DNA from: Gammaproteobacteria bacterium
Lineage (GTDB): Bacteria > Pseudomonadota > Gammaproteobacteria > Steroidobacterales > Woeseiaceae
NCBI GenBank assembly: GCA_009937615.1
Contig: JAACFB010000029.1
Span: 1-48,989, forward strand
Direction: 5' to 3'
Length of the DNA: 48,989 bases
Shown: positions 1-7,779 of the stretch, piece after piece
How the letters are laid out: every line of letters starts with the position of its first letter
Position numbering within the stretch: position 1 is the first letter of the stretch
Program-made: the position numbers and the translations under genes
Notes under the pieces: generated by a model
The model's input: the letters and a program-made list of their open reading frames with translations, nothing else
What the model was told of the DNA's origin: nothing
Database searches by the model: none

Positions 1-323
1 CCAACCAGCAACGGAATGCCAAGGCGGCTTTCTTCGACCGCGATTCGCTGCAGCTCATTCACGACCTCGACATCGGCGAGATTGAGTATTGACCCTAGCC
101 GCCCGGAACGCAGCCTTTCCCCCAGGTTTTCCACCGGGTCCGGGCCGCTGGCATTGAGCTGAGTCATCTGCCCAATCTTCTCGGCAACGGTCATTTGTGC
201 GAGGAGAGACGTTACGCGCTCGTCAATATCATCAACTTGCCGTTGTGCATCCACAGTTGTGACGCCCATTGTCATTACCCACCAGAGGCCGCATTGTGCG
301 GCGATTTTTGTTGTTCTGCTCAA
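1..323 (-). CDS. Glycoside hydrolase family 3 (beta-glucosidase-like), N-terminal part only
   Basis: The gene runs off the left edge, so only about 107 N-terminal residues are visible. The frame contains MTVAEKIGQMTQLN, then a GRLGSILNL stretch and an ESRLGIPLLVG stretch. This is the start of the GH3 catalytic domain of beta-glucosidases and exo-glucosidases. The catalytic residues lie outside the window. Start choice is uncertain. ATG at 275 gives a leaderless cytoplasmic protein. TTG at 323 adds a basic-hydrophobic leader (TKIAAQCGLWWVMTMGVTTVDA) that resembles a signal peptide, as expected for a periplasmic glucosidase, and an in-frame stop lies just upstream. It is divergent from a GPH-family sugar symporter across a palindromic operator, so both probably handle the same glycoside. 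Family call is firm; substrate is unknown. Confidence 0.8.
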   Translation of the reverse strand, partial: MSRTTKIAAQCGLWWVMTMGVTTVDAQRQVDDIDERVTSLLAQMTVAEKIGQMTQLNASGPDPVENLGERLRSGRLGSILNLADVEVVNELQRIAVEESRLGIPLLV

Positions 324-400
324 GTGAAAAACCGTCCGATTCTTCTGGCGGCGTCATGCCAGCGGCGCCAGCGTTAACCCCATGCGGGCTTGTAGCAATG

Positions 401-418
401 ATTGACAGCGCTGTCAAT
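401..418. promoter_or_regulatory. Perfect 18-bp palindrome, LacI-type operator candidate
   Basis: ATTGACAGCGCTGTCAAT is its own reverse complement. It lies between the divergent GH3 and GPH symporter genes, 54 bp before the GTG start of the symporter. LacI/GalR-family operators typically have an even-length palindrome with a central CG or GC pair, as here. The position suits joint repression of both genes. No LacI-family gene is in the window, so the regulator would be encoded beyond the left edge or elsewhere. Confidence 0.6.
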
Positions 419-472
419 ATCATACACGATGAACGCGAAAGCACATAAAAAGAGCAAAGCTGAGGGCAACGC

Positions 473-1846
473 GTGGCAACTGACAGCGCACCACTGCGAT
501 TTCGAGAAAAACTGGGCTACGGCCTCGGTGACACAGCGTCGAATTTCTTCTTCGCCACGTTCAATGTGTTCCTGCTCTACTACTACACCGATATATTCGG
601 ACTGTCGGCAGCCGCTGTCGGCACTATGTTTCTTGTCACTAAGATCGTCGATGCGGCCAGTGATCCGATCATGGGCCTCATCGCCGATCGCACAAACTCG
701 AAGTGGGGTAAGTTCAGGCCCTATCTGCTCTGGGGCGCTGTTCCTTACGGCCTTTGCGGGTATGCGATGTTCGCCAATCCGGATCTCGCGTATACGGGCA
801 AACTCATCTATGCCTACGTGACTTACTCGCTCATGATGCTGGCGTACACGGCGATCAACGTACCCTACTCCGCACTGATGGGCGTCATTTCGGCCTCTTC
901 GCTCGAACGTACCAAGGTCGCTAGCTATCGCTTCTTTTGTGCATTTACGGCGGGTTGGCTCGTCGGCACGTTCGTAACGCCTTTGAAAAACATCCTCGGC
1001 GGCGGCAACGAGGCGCTCGGCTTCCAGTACACGATGGCGATCTTTGCCGCGCTCTCGATCGTCCTGTTCTGGGTAACGTTTGCGACCACCAAGGAACGTG
1101 TGATCCCGCCGCCAACGGACTCCAACTTAAAAACCGACTTCAGGGCGTTGTTGCAAAACGGTCCCTGGCGAGTGCTCTTCATTACCGGCATCGTCACCTT
1201 GATGAACGTCGCGGTTCGGAACGGCACGCTGCTTTACTACTTCAAGTATTACGTCGGCGACGACGGTTCCCGGATATTTCTGATCTTCGACAAGACCGCT
1301 GTGTTCATGTCGACCGGGCTCCTGGCAATGCTTATCGGCGTGTCGCTGACAAAAGCTCTGAGTGCCCGCTTCGAAAAACGCAAGCTGATGATCGTGCTGT
1401 CACTGCTCAATGCAGTATCGATGGCGGTGTTTTTTGTTACTCCTCCAGACCAATACTGGCTGATGGTTTTCGTCAACTGCCTGGGTACGCTCGTGATTGG
1501 TCCAACGCCAGCCCTCGTCTGGTCCATGTACGCGGACACGGCTGACTACGGTGAATACAAGACCGGGCGACGCACGACAGCGTTGGTTTTCTCGACGGTG
1601 CAGTTCTCGCACAAGCTTGGCCTGGCGGTCGGTGCCGGCCTCGCCGGCATCATCCTCGCCTGGTTCGGGTTCGTCGCCAATGAGGTCCAGACCGAGACAT
1701 CGATGCTCGGCATTCGCTTCATGTTCAGTATTTTCCCGGCAATACTCGCCGTCATTGGTGTCATCGCGATTTACTTCTATCGCATTGATTCGTCGTTGAT
1801 CTCACGGATGGAACGCGAGCTCGCGGAACGGCACGCTGCCACTTAA
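473..1846 (+). CDS. MFS sugar:cation symporter, GPH (MelB/YicJ-like) family
   Basis: Inner-membrane secondary transporter of 457 residues, expected to import a glycoside or oligosaccharide with H+ or Na+. It opens with the GPH hallmark KLGYGLGDTASNFFF, followed by the TDIFGLSAAAVGTM helix and a KWGKFRPYLLWG loop, which is the conserved basic loop between helices 2 and 3. About 12 hydrophobic segments are visible and the length is normal. I chose GTG at 473 because GAGGG at 462-466 is a well-spaced ribosome site; the ATG at 429 is in another frame. Pairing with a divergent GH3 glucosidase and the 401-418 palindrome suggests uptake and hydrolysis of one sugar under common control. The sugar itself cannot be read from the sequence. 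Confidence 0.88.
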   Translation: MATDSAPLRFREKLGYGLGDTASNFFFATFNVFLLYYYTDIFGLSAAAVGTMFLVTKIVDAASDPIMGLIADRTNSKWGKFRPYLLWGAVPYGLCGYAMFANPDLAYTGKLIYAYVTYSLMMLAYTAINVPYSALMGVISASSLERTKVASYRFFCAFTAGWLVGTFVTPLKNILGGGNEALGFQYTMAIFAALSIVLFWVTFATTKERVIPPPTDSNLKTDFRALLQNGPWRVLFITGIVTLMNVAVRNGTLLYYFKYYVGDDGSRIFLIFDKTAVFMSTGLLAMLIGVSLTKALSARFEKRKLMIVLSLLNAVSMAVFFVTPPDQYWLMVFVNCLGTLVIGPTPALVWSMYADTADYGEYKTGRRTTALVFSTVQFSHKLGLAVGAGLAGIILAWFGFVANEVQTETSMLGIRFMFSIFPAILAVIGVIAIYFYRIDSSLISRMERELAERHAAT

Positions 1847-1849
1847 TTT

Positions 1850-2384
1850 CGACCACGAGTAAGCTCTGGTCGGGCTGGCGGCGGTTGCTCGCCTTCTCGT
1901 CAGCTTCATGGGGTCCGTCAAGATAACTTTTGCCGGACAGCTCGAGAGGCGAACTTCGGCAATCTGTTTTTCTTGCTACAAATTGATGATCCGGCACTAC
2001 GGGCGTAGCCCCCGGCAAAGTTCTACTCAGAATGTCTCGAATCGATTGAGAAGATGCTCTGGGTCGACGCGGAGCAACAGCTGGGCGGGAAACGTTACAT
2101 CATTATCTATACTTGATACGGGTTGCGAAAATCACGCGATAGCGTGGGAGAGCGTCCAGGCCAAATCGGCGCCGACGCAAAGTTCTACTTCGTAACTTTT
2201 CCCATGTCCGTCATGCTGGCGAGGGCTCTCGAGCACAATCGAAAACAACCGCAAGACGCGCTATGGACCGACAAACCGGCGTTCGAGAAACTGATCGAGA
2301 ATCTTGAGCCGATACAGCCCGATGAGGATTATGTGCTAATGGGCAGTACGGCCTGGCGATGTCATCGCCCGCAGCGGCGGGCGC
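1850..2384. other. Stretch without an intact gene; possible decayed coding fragments
   Basis: No complete gene is recognisable here. One forward frame reads as plausible protein in blocks interrupted by in-frame stops (TAG near 2006, TGA near 2114). The blocks include NLFFLLQIDDPALRA, AKFYSECLESIEKML and, from about 2180, AKFYFVTFPMSVMLARALE. Sharing one frame across two stops suggests a decayed gene, but I recognise no family. The longest open piece (2123-2461) runs into the 3' end of ribA on the other strand, so it is unlikely to be a real gene as it stands. Confidence 0.3.
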
Positions 2385-3191
2385 CTATGAAATATCGTCG
2401 TCTTCGATTTTGTGGCCCCAATTCTGCTTGGCGGCCAGGTAACGCTTATTCGCAGCCGTGACGCCGAACACGTGCTTGACGGGCGTGATCTCCGTCAGGC
2501 CCGCCGTCGTCAGGTCCTCGATCTTTTTCGGGTTGTTTGTGAGCAGCCGGAACGGTCCGTGCCCACGAAAAAACTTGAGCAACGACGCCGCGTCGCCAAA
2601 GTCACGTGAATCATCCGGCAAGCCGAGCGAACGATTGGCCTGGTAGGTGTTTTCGCCGCTGTCCTGGAGCAAGTAAGTCGCCGCTTTTGCCCACAGGCCG
2701 ATGCCGCGCCCTTCGTGGCCCGACATGTAAATCAGAATCCCGCCCTGCTCATCCTTGCTGATCAGATCGACGGCCGAATGCAGTTGCGGGCCGCATTCGC
2801 AGCGCTCGGAGCCGAATACGTCGCCCGTGAGGCAGCTCGAATGGACCCTGACCAGGGGGTTCTTCCAGGTTTCAGGATCGCCGATGATCAACACGCTGTT
2901 GACCGCCATCGAAGAAGCCAGGCTCGCAAAGGACTCCTGTGCCTGCTGCGCCCGCAGTTTCTCGGCAATGTCCTCGATCTTGGACAGTTCCGTGTTGCGC
3001 ACGCAGGCATACCACTGCACCTCGTAGCGGCTGTCGCCAAAGGCGAGCGGCAAAGGAATCGGCCCGAGGATGCTGATCGAGCCACCGCCAGACTGGTCCG
3101 GCGCAAGCCGCTCGCCGTCCCGGTTGATGAGAATCAGCTTGCCTGCAGCGACGAGGCGCTCGCGGACCGTGGGATCGATATACGTAAACAT
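2385..3191 (-). CDS. ribA: GTP cyclohydrolase II
   Basis: First committed step of riboflavin synthesis: opens the imidazole ring of GTP, releasing formate and pyrophosphate, in the cytosol. The protein has 268 residues. The catalytic domain occupies roughly residues 95-265, with the zinc site RVHSSCLTGDVFGSERCECG (Cys120, Cys131, Cys133) and the catalytic loop SGHEGRGIGL. About 90 residues precede the usual start of the domain, so this is longer than the roughly 200-residue E. coli RibA. There is no 3,4-dihydroxybutanone-phosphate synthase (RibB) domain, so it is not a RibBA fusion. The gene stands alone, divergent from the TetR regulator at 3328. Function is secure; the role of the N-terminal extension is unknown. 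Confidence 0.92.
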   Translation of the reverse strand: MFTYIDPTVRERLVAAGKLILINRDGERLAPDQSGGGSISILGPIPLPLAFGDSRYEVQWYACVRNTELSKIEDIAEKLRAQQAQESFASLASSMAVNSVLIIGDPETWKNPLVRVHSSCLTGDVFGSERCECGPQLHSAVDLISKDEQGGILIYMSGHEGRGIGLWAKAATYLLQDSGENTYQANRSLGLPDDSRDFGDAASLLKFFRGHGPFRLLTNNPKKIEDLTTAGLTEITPVKHVFGVTAANKRYLAAKQNWGHKIEDDDIS

Positions 3192-3292
3192 GGTGCCGCA
3201 TTATGAACGAATTGACGGCCCGAGGTGAGCGGTCCGTCGTGCCGCTAAATCGTGAGCGAATTCTCTTGCTGACTGATGGGTCATTAAGTATA

Positions 3293-3316
3293 GTTACTGA
3301 CTCAAGAGTCAGTAAC
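3293..3316. promoter_or_regulatory. 24-bp inverted repeat, TetR operator
   Basis: Two perfect 11-bp arms, GTTACTGACTC and GAGTCAGTAAC, are separated by AA. The repeat sits immediately upstream of the ribosome site (AGAGGG) and ATG (3328) of a TetR-family regulator. Bound repressor would block its own operon, the usual arrangement for this family. It may also affect the divergent ribA, whose start is about 100 bp away. Confidence 0.75.
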
Positions 3317-3327
3317 AGAGGGAAAGC

Positions 3328-3945
3328 ATGAGCGAACCCCGCTTCCGGCGCCGGAAAGAAGACCGTCCGCAGGAGATCACCGAGGCCGCGCTTGCCGCGT
3401 TCGCCGAGAAGGGCTATGCGGCGACTCGCGTCGAGGAGGTCGCGAAACGGGCCGGCGTCAGCAAGGGCCTCCTCTACCTGTATTTCAAGACCAAGGAAGA
3501 GATGTTCAAGGCGGTCGTTCGTGGCCTCGTGATACCGCGCATCGATGCACTGGCCGCGTCGATCGATACATCGGGGCTGTCGGCCGAGGAGTTTTTACGT
3601 GGCCCGTTCGTGGACTTCGTCAAGACGCTGCCCGGATCGCCGATTGCCGTCGTCATCCGGCTCATGATCGCCGAGGGCCCGAAGCACCCGGATCTCGTGC
3701 AGTTTTACTGGGACAACGTCGTCTCGCGCGGTCTGTCGGCGATCACGGAATTACTCGAACGCGGCGTCCGCGCGGGTGAGTTCCGGCGGACGACCGTCAA
3801 CGAAATGCCGCACCTCTTAGTCATGCCCGCCGTGTTCTCGGTCATTTTCAGACTGCTCTTCGAAAAGCAGGCCCTCGATACCGATCGCCTTATCGATACC
3901 CAGGTCGACCTGCTGCTTGCCCATATGAAAGGAGGCAACTCATGA
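3328..3945 (+). CDS. TetR/AcrR-family transcriptional repressor
   Basis: Dimeric DNA-binding repressor of 205 residues. The N-terminal helix-turn-helix is clear at about residues 12-60: ITEAALAAFAEKGYAATRVEEV, then AKRAGVSKGLLYLYFKTKEE. The C-terminal all-helical ligand and dimer domain is of the type seen in regulators of YbhFSR-type ABC exporters (CecR-like). The stop overlaps the start of the next gene by 4 bp, so it is the first cistron of a four-gene efflux operon. A near-perfect operator at 3293-3316 implies autorepression. The inducer is unknown. Confidence 0.9.
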   Translation: MSEPRFRRRKEDRPQEITEAALAAFAEKGYAATRVEEVAKRAGVSKGLLYLYFKTKEEMFKAVVRGLVIPRIDALAASIDTSGLSAEEFLRGPFVDFVKTLPGSPIAVVIRLMIAEGPKHPDLVQFYWDNVVSRGLSAITELLERGVRAGEFRRTTVNEMPHLLVMPAVFSVIFRLLFEKQALDTDRLIDTQVDLLLAHMKGGNS

Positions 3946-4913
3946 CTCGCGCTGCCCAACTCGCAGGGATCCTGAGTGCCGTTTTACTGGCCGGCTGTGC
4001 GGGCGATTCCAAGCCGAACAGCGTGGTCGGTGAACTGGCCTCCGACCGCATCGAACTGAGCGCTGAAACCGCAGAACCGATCGTCGAAATTCTTGTTGCC
4101 GAAGGCGAAGCCGTCGCGAAAGGTCAGCTACTGCTGCGACAGGACTCCGCAAGAGCGCAGGCACGCCTGGCAGAGGCCGAAGCGGCCCTCGGGCAGTCCG
4201 AAGCCCGGCTCGACGAACTCGTGCGCGGCCCGCGCCGGGAACAGATTTCCGCCGCGCGGGCCAGCCTCGCGGGCGCCGCGGACGAGCTGAAGTTTCGCCA
4301 GACCGATTATGCAAGGGTGCAGGAGATCCACGCCCGGGAACTCGCATCGCCCGACGTGCTCGATCGCGCCAAGGCTGCGCTCGACGCCGCCGAAGCGAAC
4401 AGCAGGGTCCGCCGCGCCCAGCTGCAGGAGCTGCTGAGCGGCACGACGATCGAAGAGCTCGCGCAGGCGGAGCAAGCCGTAAAACAGGCTGAAGCGCGAC
4501 GAAATCTTGCCAGGGTCGACCTCGAACGCCACGACACTGTTGCGCCCACCGACGGCATCCTGGACAGCCGCCTGTTCGAAGTGGGTGAGCGCCCGGCGCC
4601 CGGACAGGCCATGCTGGTCATGCTCTCGGGTACACAGCCCTATGCCCGTGTGTATATTCCCGAAGCGCTGCGGGTGCACGTCGGCCCGGGCACCGAGACA
4701 ACGGTCAGCGTCGACGGCCTCGAGGATTTACTGCCCGGCAAAGTACGCTGGGTGGCGAGCGAAGCCGCGTTTACGCCCTACTTCGCATTGACAGAGCGCG
4801 ACCGTGGACGCCTGACCTACGAAGCAAAAATCGACCTGGATACCGGCGGCCGGCGACTGCCAGACGGTGTCCCGGTCGAGGCCGAGCTGCAAATCGGCAC
4901 GGCGACGCGATGA
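3942..4913 (+). CDS. HlyD-type membrane-fusion lipoprotein of ABC exporter
   Basis: Periplasmic adaptor of 323 residues, predicted to link the ABC-2 transporter encoded downstream to an outer-membrane channel. The leader ends in LLAGC, a lipobox, so it should be lipid-anchored. A split biotinyl-lipoyl-like half (ETAEPIVEILVAEGEAVAKGQ) is followed by a long helical hairpin rich in A, E, Q and R (about residues 60-190). The other lipoyl half (DTVAPTDGILDSRLFEVGE) and a beta-barrel region come next. This order matches YbhG-like adaptors. It overlaps both neighbours by 4 bp (ATGA). No outer-membrane factor gene is adjacent, so a shared TolC-like channel is likely. Confidence 0.87.
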   Translation: MTRAAQLAGILSAVLLAGCAGDSKPNSVVGELASDRIELSAETAEPIVEILVAEGEAVAKGQLLLRQDSARAQARLAEAEAALGQSEARLDELVRGPRREQISAARASLAGAADELKFRQTDYARVQEIHARELASPDVLDRAKAALDAAEANSRVRRAQLQELLSGTTIEELAQAEQAVKQAEARRNLARVDLERHDTVAPTDGILDSRLFEVGERPAPGQAMLVMLSGTQPYARVYIPEALRVHVGPGTETTVSVDGLEDLLPGKVRWVASEAAFTPYFALTERDRGRLTYEAKIDLDTGGRRLPDGVPVEAELQIGTATR

Positions 4914-5851
4914 ATGACGATCTTGCCATCCGCGCACGTGGCCTGAGCAAGCACTTCGGCGAACTGCGGGCCGTCGACAAGCTCGATCTCGACGTGCCGC
5001 GCGCGTCGATTTACGGCTTCCTGGGGCCGAACGGCTCCGGCAAGTCGACGACGATACGCATGCTTTGCGGGCTGCTGACGCCAACCGAGGGCAGCGCCAG
5101 TGTTCTCGGAATCGAGATACCGGGCAAAGCCACCTTGCTCAAGCCCAGGATTGGTTACATGACACAGAAGTTTTCGCTTTTCGCCGACATGACCGTCATG
5201 GAAAACCTGCAGTTCATTGCCGAAATCTATTCCTACCCGAAGCGCGAGCGCAAGGCGCGCACCGAAGAGCTGCTCGAGAAGTACGATCTCGTTGCGCAGC
5301 GCAAACAGTTCGCAGGCACGATGAGCGGTGGCCAGCGACAGAGGCTCGCGCTCGCCTGCGCGGTGCTGCACAAGCCGGAGCTGCTGCTGCTTGACGAACC
5401 GACGAGCGCCGTGGACCCGCAGAGCCGGCGCGACTTCTGGGCGAACCTGTTTCGGCTCGCGGAGACCGGCACGACGATCCTTGTGTCCACGCATTACATG
5501 GACGAGGCAGAGCGCTGCCATCGGCTCGCAATTCTCGACAAGGGCGTAAAAGTCGCCGACGGATCGCCGCTGGATCTGCAGGACAATACCGGCATGCACG
5601 TTGTCGAGGTGCTGGCCGATGACCCGTATCGCGCACAAACCGCGCTGATCGACATTCCCCTCGTTGCCAGCGTGACCCAGCTTGGCATCCGCCTGCGGGT
5701 GTTGATACCTGAAAGCGTCAACGATCCTCTGCGCCTTGTTAACGATGCGCTGCGCGCCGGGCGCGTTGTCGCTGAATCACGCGTCGTCGCCGCCTCGCTC
5801 GAGGACGTCTTCGTCGCCGTCACAATGAAACCGGGGCAGCAGGCAGCATGA
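4910..5851 (+). CDS. ABC transporter ATP-binding protein (YbhF/CcmA-like)
   Basis: Cytoplasmic ATPase of 313 residues. Walker A is GPNGSGKST (about residues 41-49), the signature is MSGGQRQR, Walker B is LLLLDEPTSAVD, and the H-loop is in VSTHYMDEAERC. The C-terminal 80 residues form the small extension common in drug-exporter ATPases. Unlike E. coli YbhF, which has two fused ATPase domains, this protein has one, so it presumably works as a homodimer with the adjacent permease. The gene overlaps its neighbours by 4 bp on each side. Confidence 0.92.
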   Translation: MNDDLAIRARGLSKHFGELRAVDKLDLDVPRASIYGFLGPNGSGKSTTIRMLCGLLTPTEGSASVLGIEIPGKATLLKPRIGYMTQKFSLFADMTVMENLQFIAEIYSYPKRERKARTEELLEKYDLVAQRKQFAGTMSGGQRQRLALACAVLHKPELLLLDEPTSAVDPQSRRDFWANLFRLAETGTTILVSTHYMDEAERCHRLAILDKGVKVADGSPLDLQDNTGMHVVEVLADDPYRAQTALIDIPLVASVTQLGIRLRVLIPESVNDPLRLVNDALRAGRVVAESRVVAASLEDVFVAVTMKPGQQAA

Positions 5852-6945
5852 AATCGCTTTCCCGTCTCAGCGCCGTAATGCGCAAAGAGGTCAGGCAGAT
5901 GCGCCGCGACCGCCTTACGTTTGCGATGATTTTCGGCATCCCGCTGATACAGCTGCTCCTGTTCGGTTATGCGATCAACACCGACGTTCGCAACCTCACG
6001 TCGGCTGTCGCCGATGAGGCCGGTACGCACCTGTCGCGGGAGTTTGTCGCGCGCCTGAGCGCAACCCAGGTAACCAATATTCAATACCGGGTCGATACCG
6101 CCGCTGATCTCGAGCGCATGCTGCGCTCCGGTGAGATTTCTCTGGGGGTCGCGATCCCCCCGGATTTCGACCGGCGGGTGAGCGACGACCGCCGTGCCGC
6201 GATCCACATTCTGGTGGACGGCAGTGATCCAACGATCGCGGGGATAGCGGACCAGTTGCGCAACATGCCCATTGCCTTCGATACCGCCGCAAAGGACCGC
6301 GAACAGGCTTTGATCGAGGTCCGGCCATACTACAACCCGGAGCGCCGCACTCCGATCAACATCATTCCGGGCCTGATCGGCGTGATCCTGACGATGACGA
6401 TGCTGATGTTTACCGCCGTCGCGGTCGTGCGGGAGCGCGAGCGCGGCAACCTCGAATTGCTGATCAATACCCCGGTAACCTCGGCCGAACTCATGGTGGG
6501 CAAGGTGGTGCCTTACATCGCGATCGGCCTCGTGCAGCTGGCGGTGATTCTCGTTGCCGGTGGCCTGCTCTTCGACGTGCCGGTGCGCGGCAGCATCATC
6601 GATCTGTACCTTGCTGCGGCGCTGTTCATCGCGGCAAACCTGGCGCTGGGCCTGTTTGTTTCGACCGCGGTCAAGACGCAGTTCCAGGCCATGCAGATGA
6701 CATTCTTCCTGATTCTGCCTTCGATTCTGCTATCCGGGTTCGTGTTCCCTTTCGACGGCATGCCAGTCATCGCACAGCACATTGGCGAGGCCCTGCCGAT
6801 CACCCATTTCATCCGCCTGACCCGCGGTGTCATGCTGCGTGAGGCCACGTTGGGCGACCTGCCCGGGGCGCTGATCTACCTGGGTGCCTTCGCCGTCGTC
6901 GCTACGCTGGCGGCGGCGTTGAGATTCTCGAAGCGTCTCGACTAG
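5848..6945 (+). CDS. ABC-2 type permease (YbhR/YbhS-like)
   Basis: Inner-membrane subunit of 365 residues. It has the typical ABC-2 drug-exporter layout: one N-terminal helix (FAMIFGIPLIQLLLFGYAI), a large periplasmic domain of about 130 residues, then five helices beginning at NIIPGLIGVILTMTMLMFTA. The ERERGNLELLINTPV loop is the conserved coupling segment facing the ATPase. Only one permease is present, whereas E. coli has YbhS plus YbhR, so a homodimer is inferred. It closes the TetR-HlyD-ATPase-permease operon. The exported compound is unknown. Confidence 0.9.
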   Translation: MKSLSRLSAVMRKEVRQMRRDRLTFAMIFGIPLIQLLLFGYAINTDVRNLTSAVADEAGTHLSREFVARLSATQVTNIQYRVDTAADLERMLRSGEISLGVAIPPDFDRRVSDDRRAAIHILVDGSDPTIAGIADQLRNMPIAFDTAAKDREQALIEVRPYYNPERRTPINIIPGLIGVILTMTMLMFTAVAVVRERERGNLELLINTPVTSAELMVGKVVPYIAIGLVQLAVILVAGGLLFDVPVRGSIIDLYLAAALFIAANLALGLFVSTAVKTQFQAMQMTFFLILPSILLSGFVFPFDGMPVIAQHIGEALPITHFIRLTRGVMLREATLGDLPGALIYLGAFAVVATLAAALRFSKRLD

Positions 6946-6991
6946 GCGGCGGATTGGATCGGCGTCAGTCAAGTCCTCTTCGCCGACAGGA

Positions 6992-7009
6992 CCGCCGCGA
7001 AAACGGCGG
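6992..7009 (+). terminator. Short GC hairpin after the efflux operon
   Basis: CCGCCG and CGGCGG arms enclose a 6-nt CGAAAA loop, about 45 bp past the permease stop. There is no T-run after it, so it could be a weak or Rho-assisted terminator or simply an mRNA-end hairpin. Confidence 0.35.
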
Positions 7010-7128
7010 CCCAAATCACCGCAAGGCGGGCTGAGGGGTCCATTAATGAGGCCAGGCTGGGGCTAAAATTCGCAATATTTTGCTCATTCTGGTGGAATCT
7101 GCAGATAAGGTAACGGTTCGGGGGAAAA

Positions 7129-7743
7129 ATGGCACAAATTCAGCAGGAGCATCCGACTGTTTTCATAGTTGATGACGATGCGTCGATCCGTTTCGCGATG
7201 CAGGCGCTTATGGATTCGGTCAATATCAAACACGAAATCTTTTCGTCAGGCGACGAATTTTTGGAGAGCGTCGAAGATCATCGGCCCGGCTGCCTGGTCC
7301 TGGATATCCGCATGCCCGGTCTTGGTGGACTCGAACTCCAGGAAGAACTGGTCAAGCGCGGCAATATGCTGCCCATAATTTTTATCACCGGTCACGGCGA
7401 CGTACCCATGGCCGTCGAGGCCATGCAGAAAGGCGCGGTCGATTTCATCCAGAAACCTTTTCGCGATCAGGACCTGCTCGACCGGGTACGCGATGCGCTT
7501 ATGACGGACAAGGAACGCCGCGAAGAAAATGAACGTCACACGGAAGTCGAGAAACGTCTCGCTCGGCTGACGAACCGTGAGCGAGAGGTATTCGATCTCG
7601 TTGTCACGGGCAAACCGAACAAGGTCATCGCTTACGAACTTGGTGTCAGCCAGCGGACGGTCGAAATCCATCGCGCGCGTGTCATGGAAAAGATGCAGGC
7701 GCGCTCATTGGCGGATCTTGTCAAAATGCACATGACCGCCTAG
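7129..7743 (+). CDS. FixJ/NarL-type response regulator
   Basis: Two-component output protein of 204 residues. The receiver domain (about 8-125) has the acidic pair in FIVDDDAS, the phospho-acceptor in LVLDIRMPG, the Thr in IFITGHGD and the Lys in IQKPF. A LuxR-type helix-turn-helix follows (about 143-200: RLTNREREVFDLVVTGKPNKVIA...). The motif spacing and the HGDVPMAVEAMQKGAVDFIQKPF stretch are those of FixJ, TtrR and DctR relatives. No kinase is adjacent; the PAS-PAS hybrid kinase at 15561-17462 is one candidate partner. A FixJ-like regulator near cbb3 and nirS genes suggests redox or oxygen control, but that is inference. Confidence 0.88.
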   Translation: MAQIQQEHPTVFIVDDDASIRFAMQALMDSVNIKHEIFSSGDEFLESVEDHRPGCLVLDIRMPGLGGLELQEELVKRGNMLPIIFITGHGDVPMAVEAMQKGAVDFIQKPFRDQDLLDRVRDALMTDKERREENERHTEVEKRLARLTNREREVFDLVVTGKPNKVIAYELGVSQRTVEIHRARVMEKMQARSLADLVKMHMTA

Positions 7744-7779
7744 GCGGCCGGATCGAGGTCACGGGGCGATAGCCCGAAA

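Noticed and set aside
402-821. Open frame overlapping the start of the sugar symporter
   Set aside because: It runs through the operator and inside the symporter in another frame, with Ser/Arg-rich composition typical of a shadow frame.
2123-2461. 112-codon open frame as an intact gene
   Set aside because: It overlaps the ribA 3' end and its last third is shadow sequence; at best it is part of a decayed gene.
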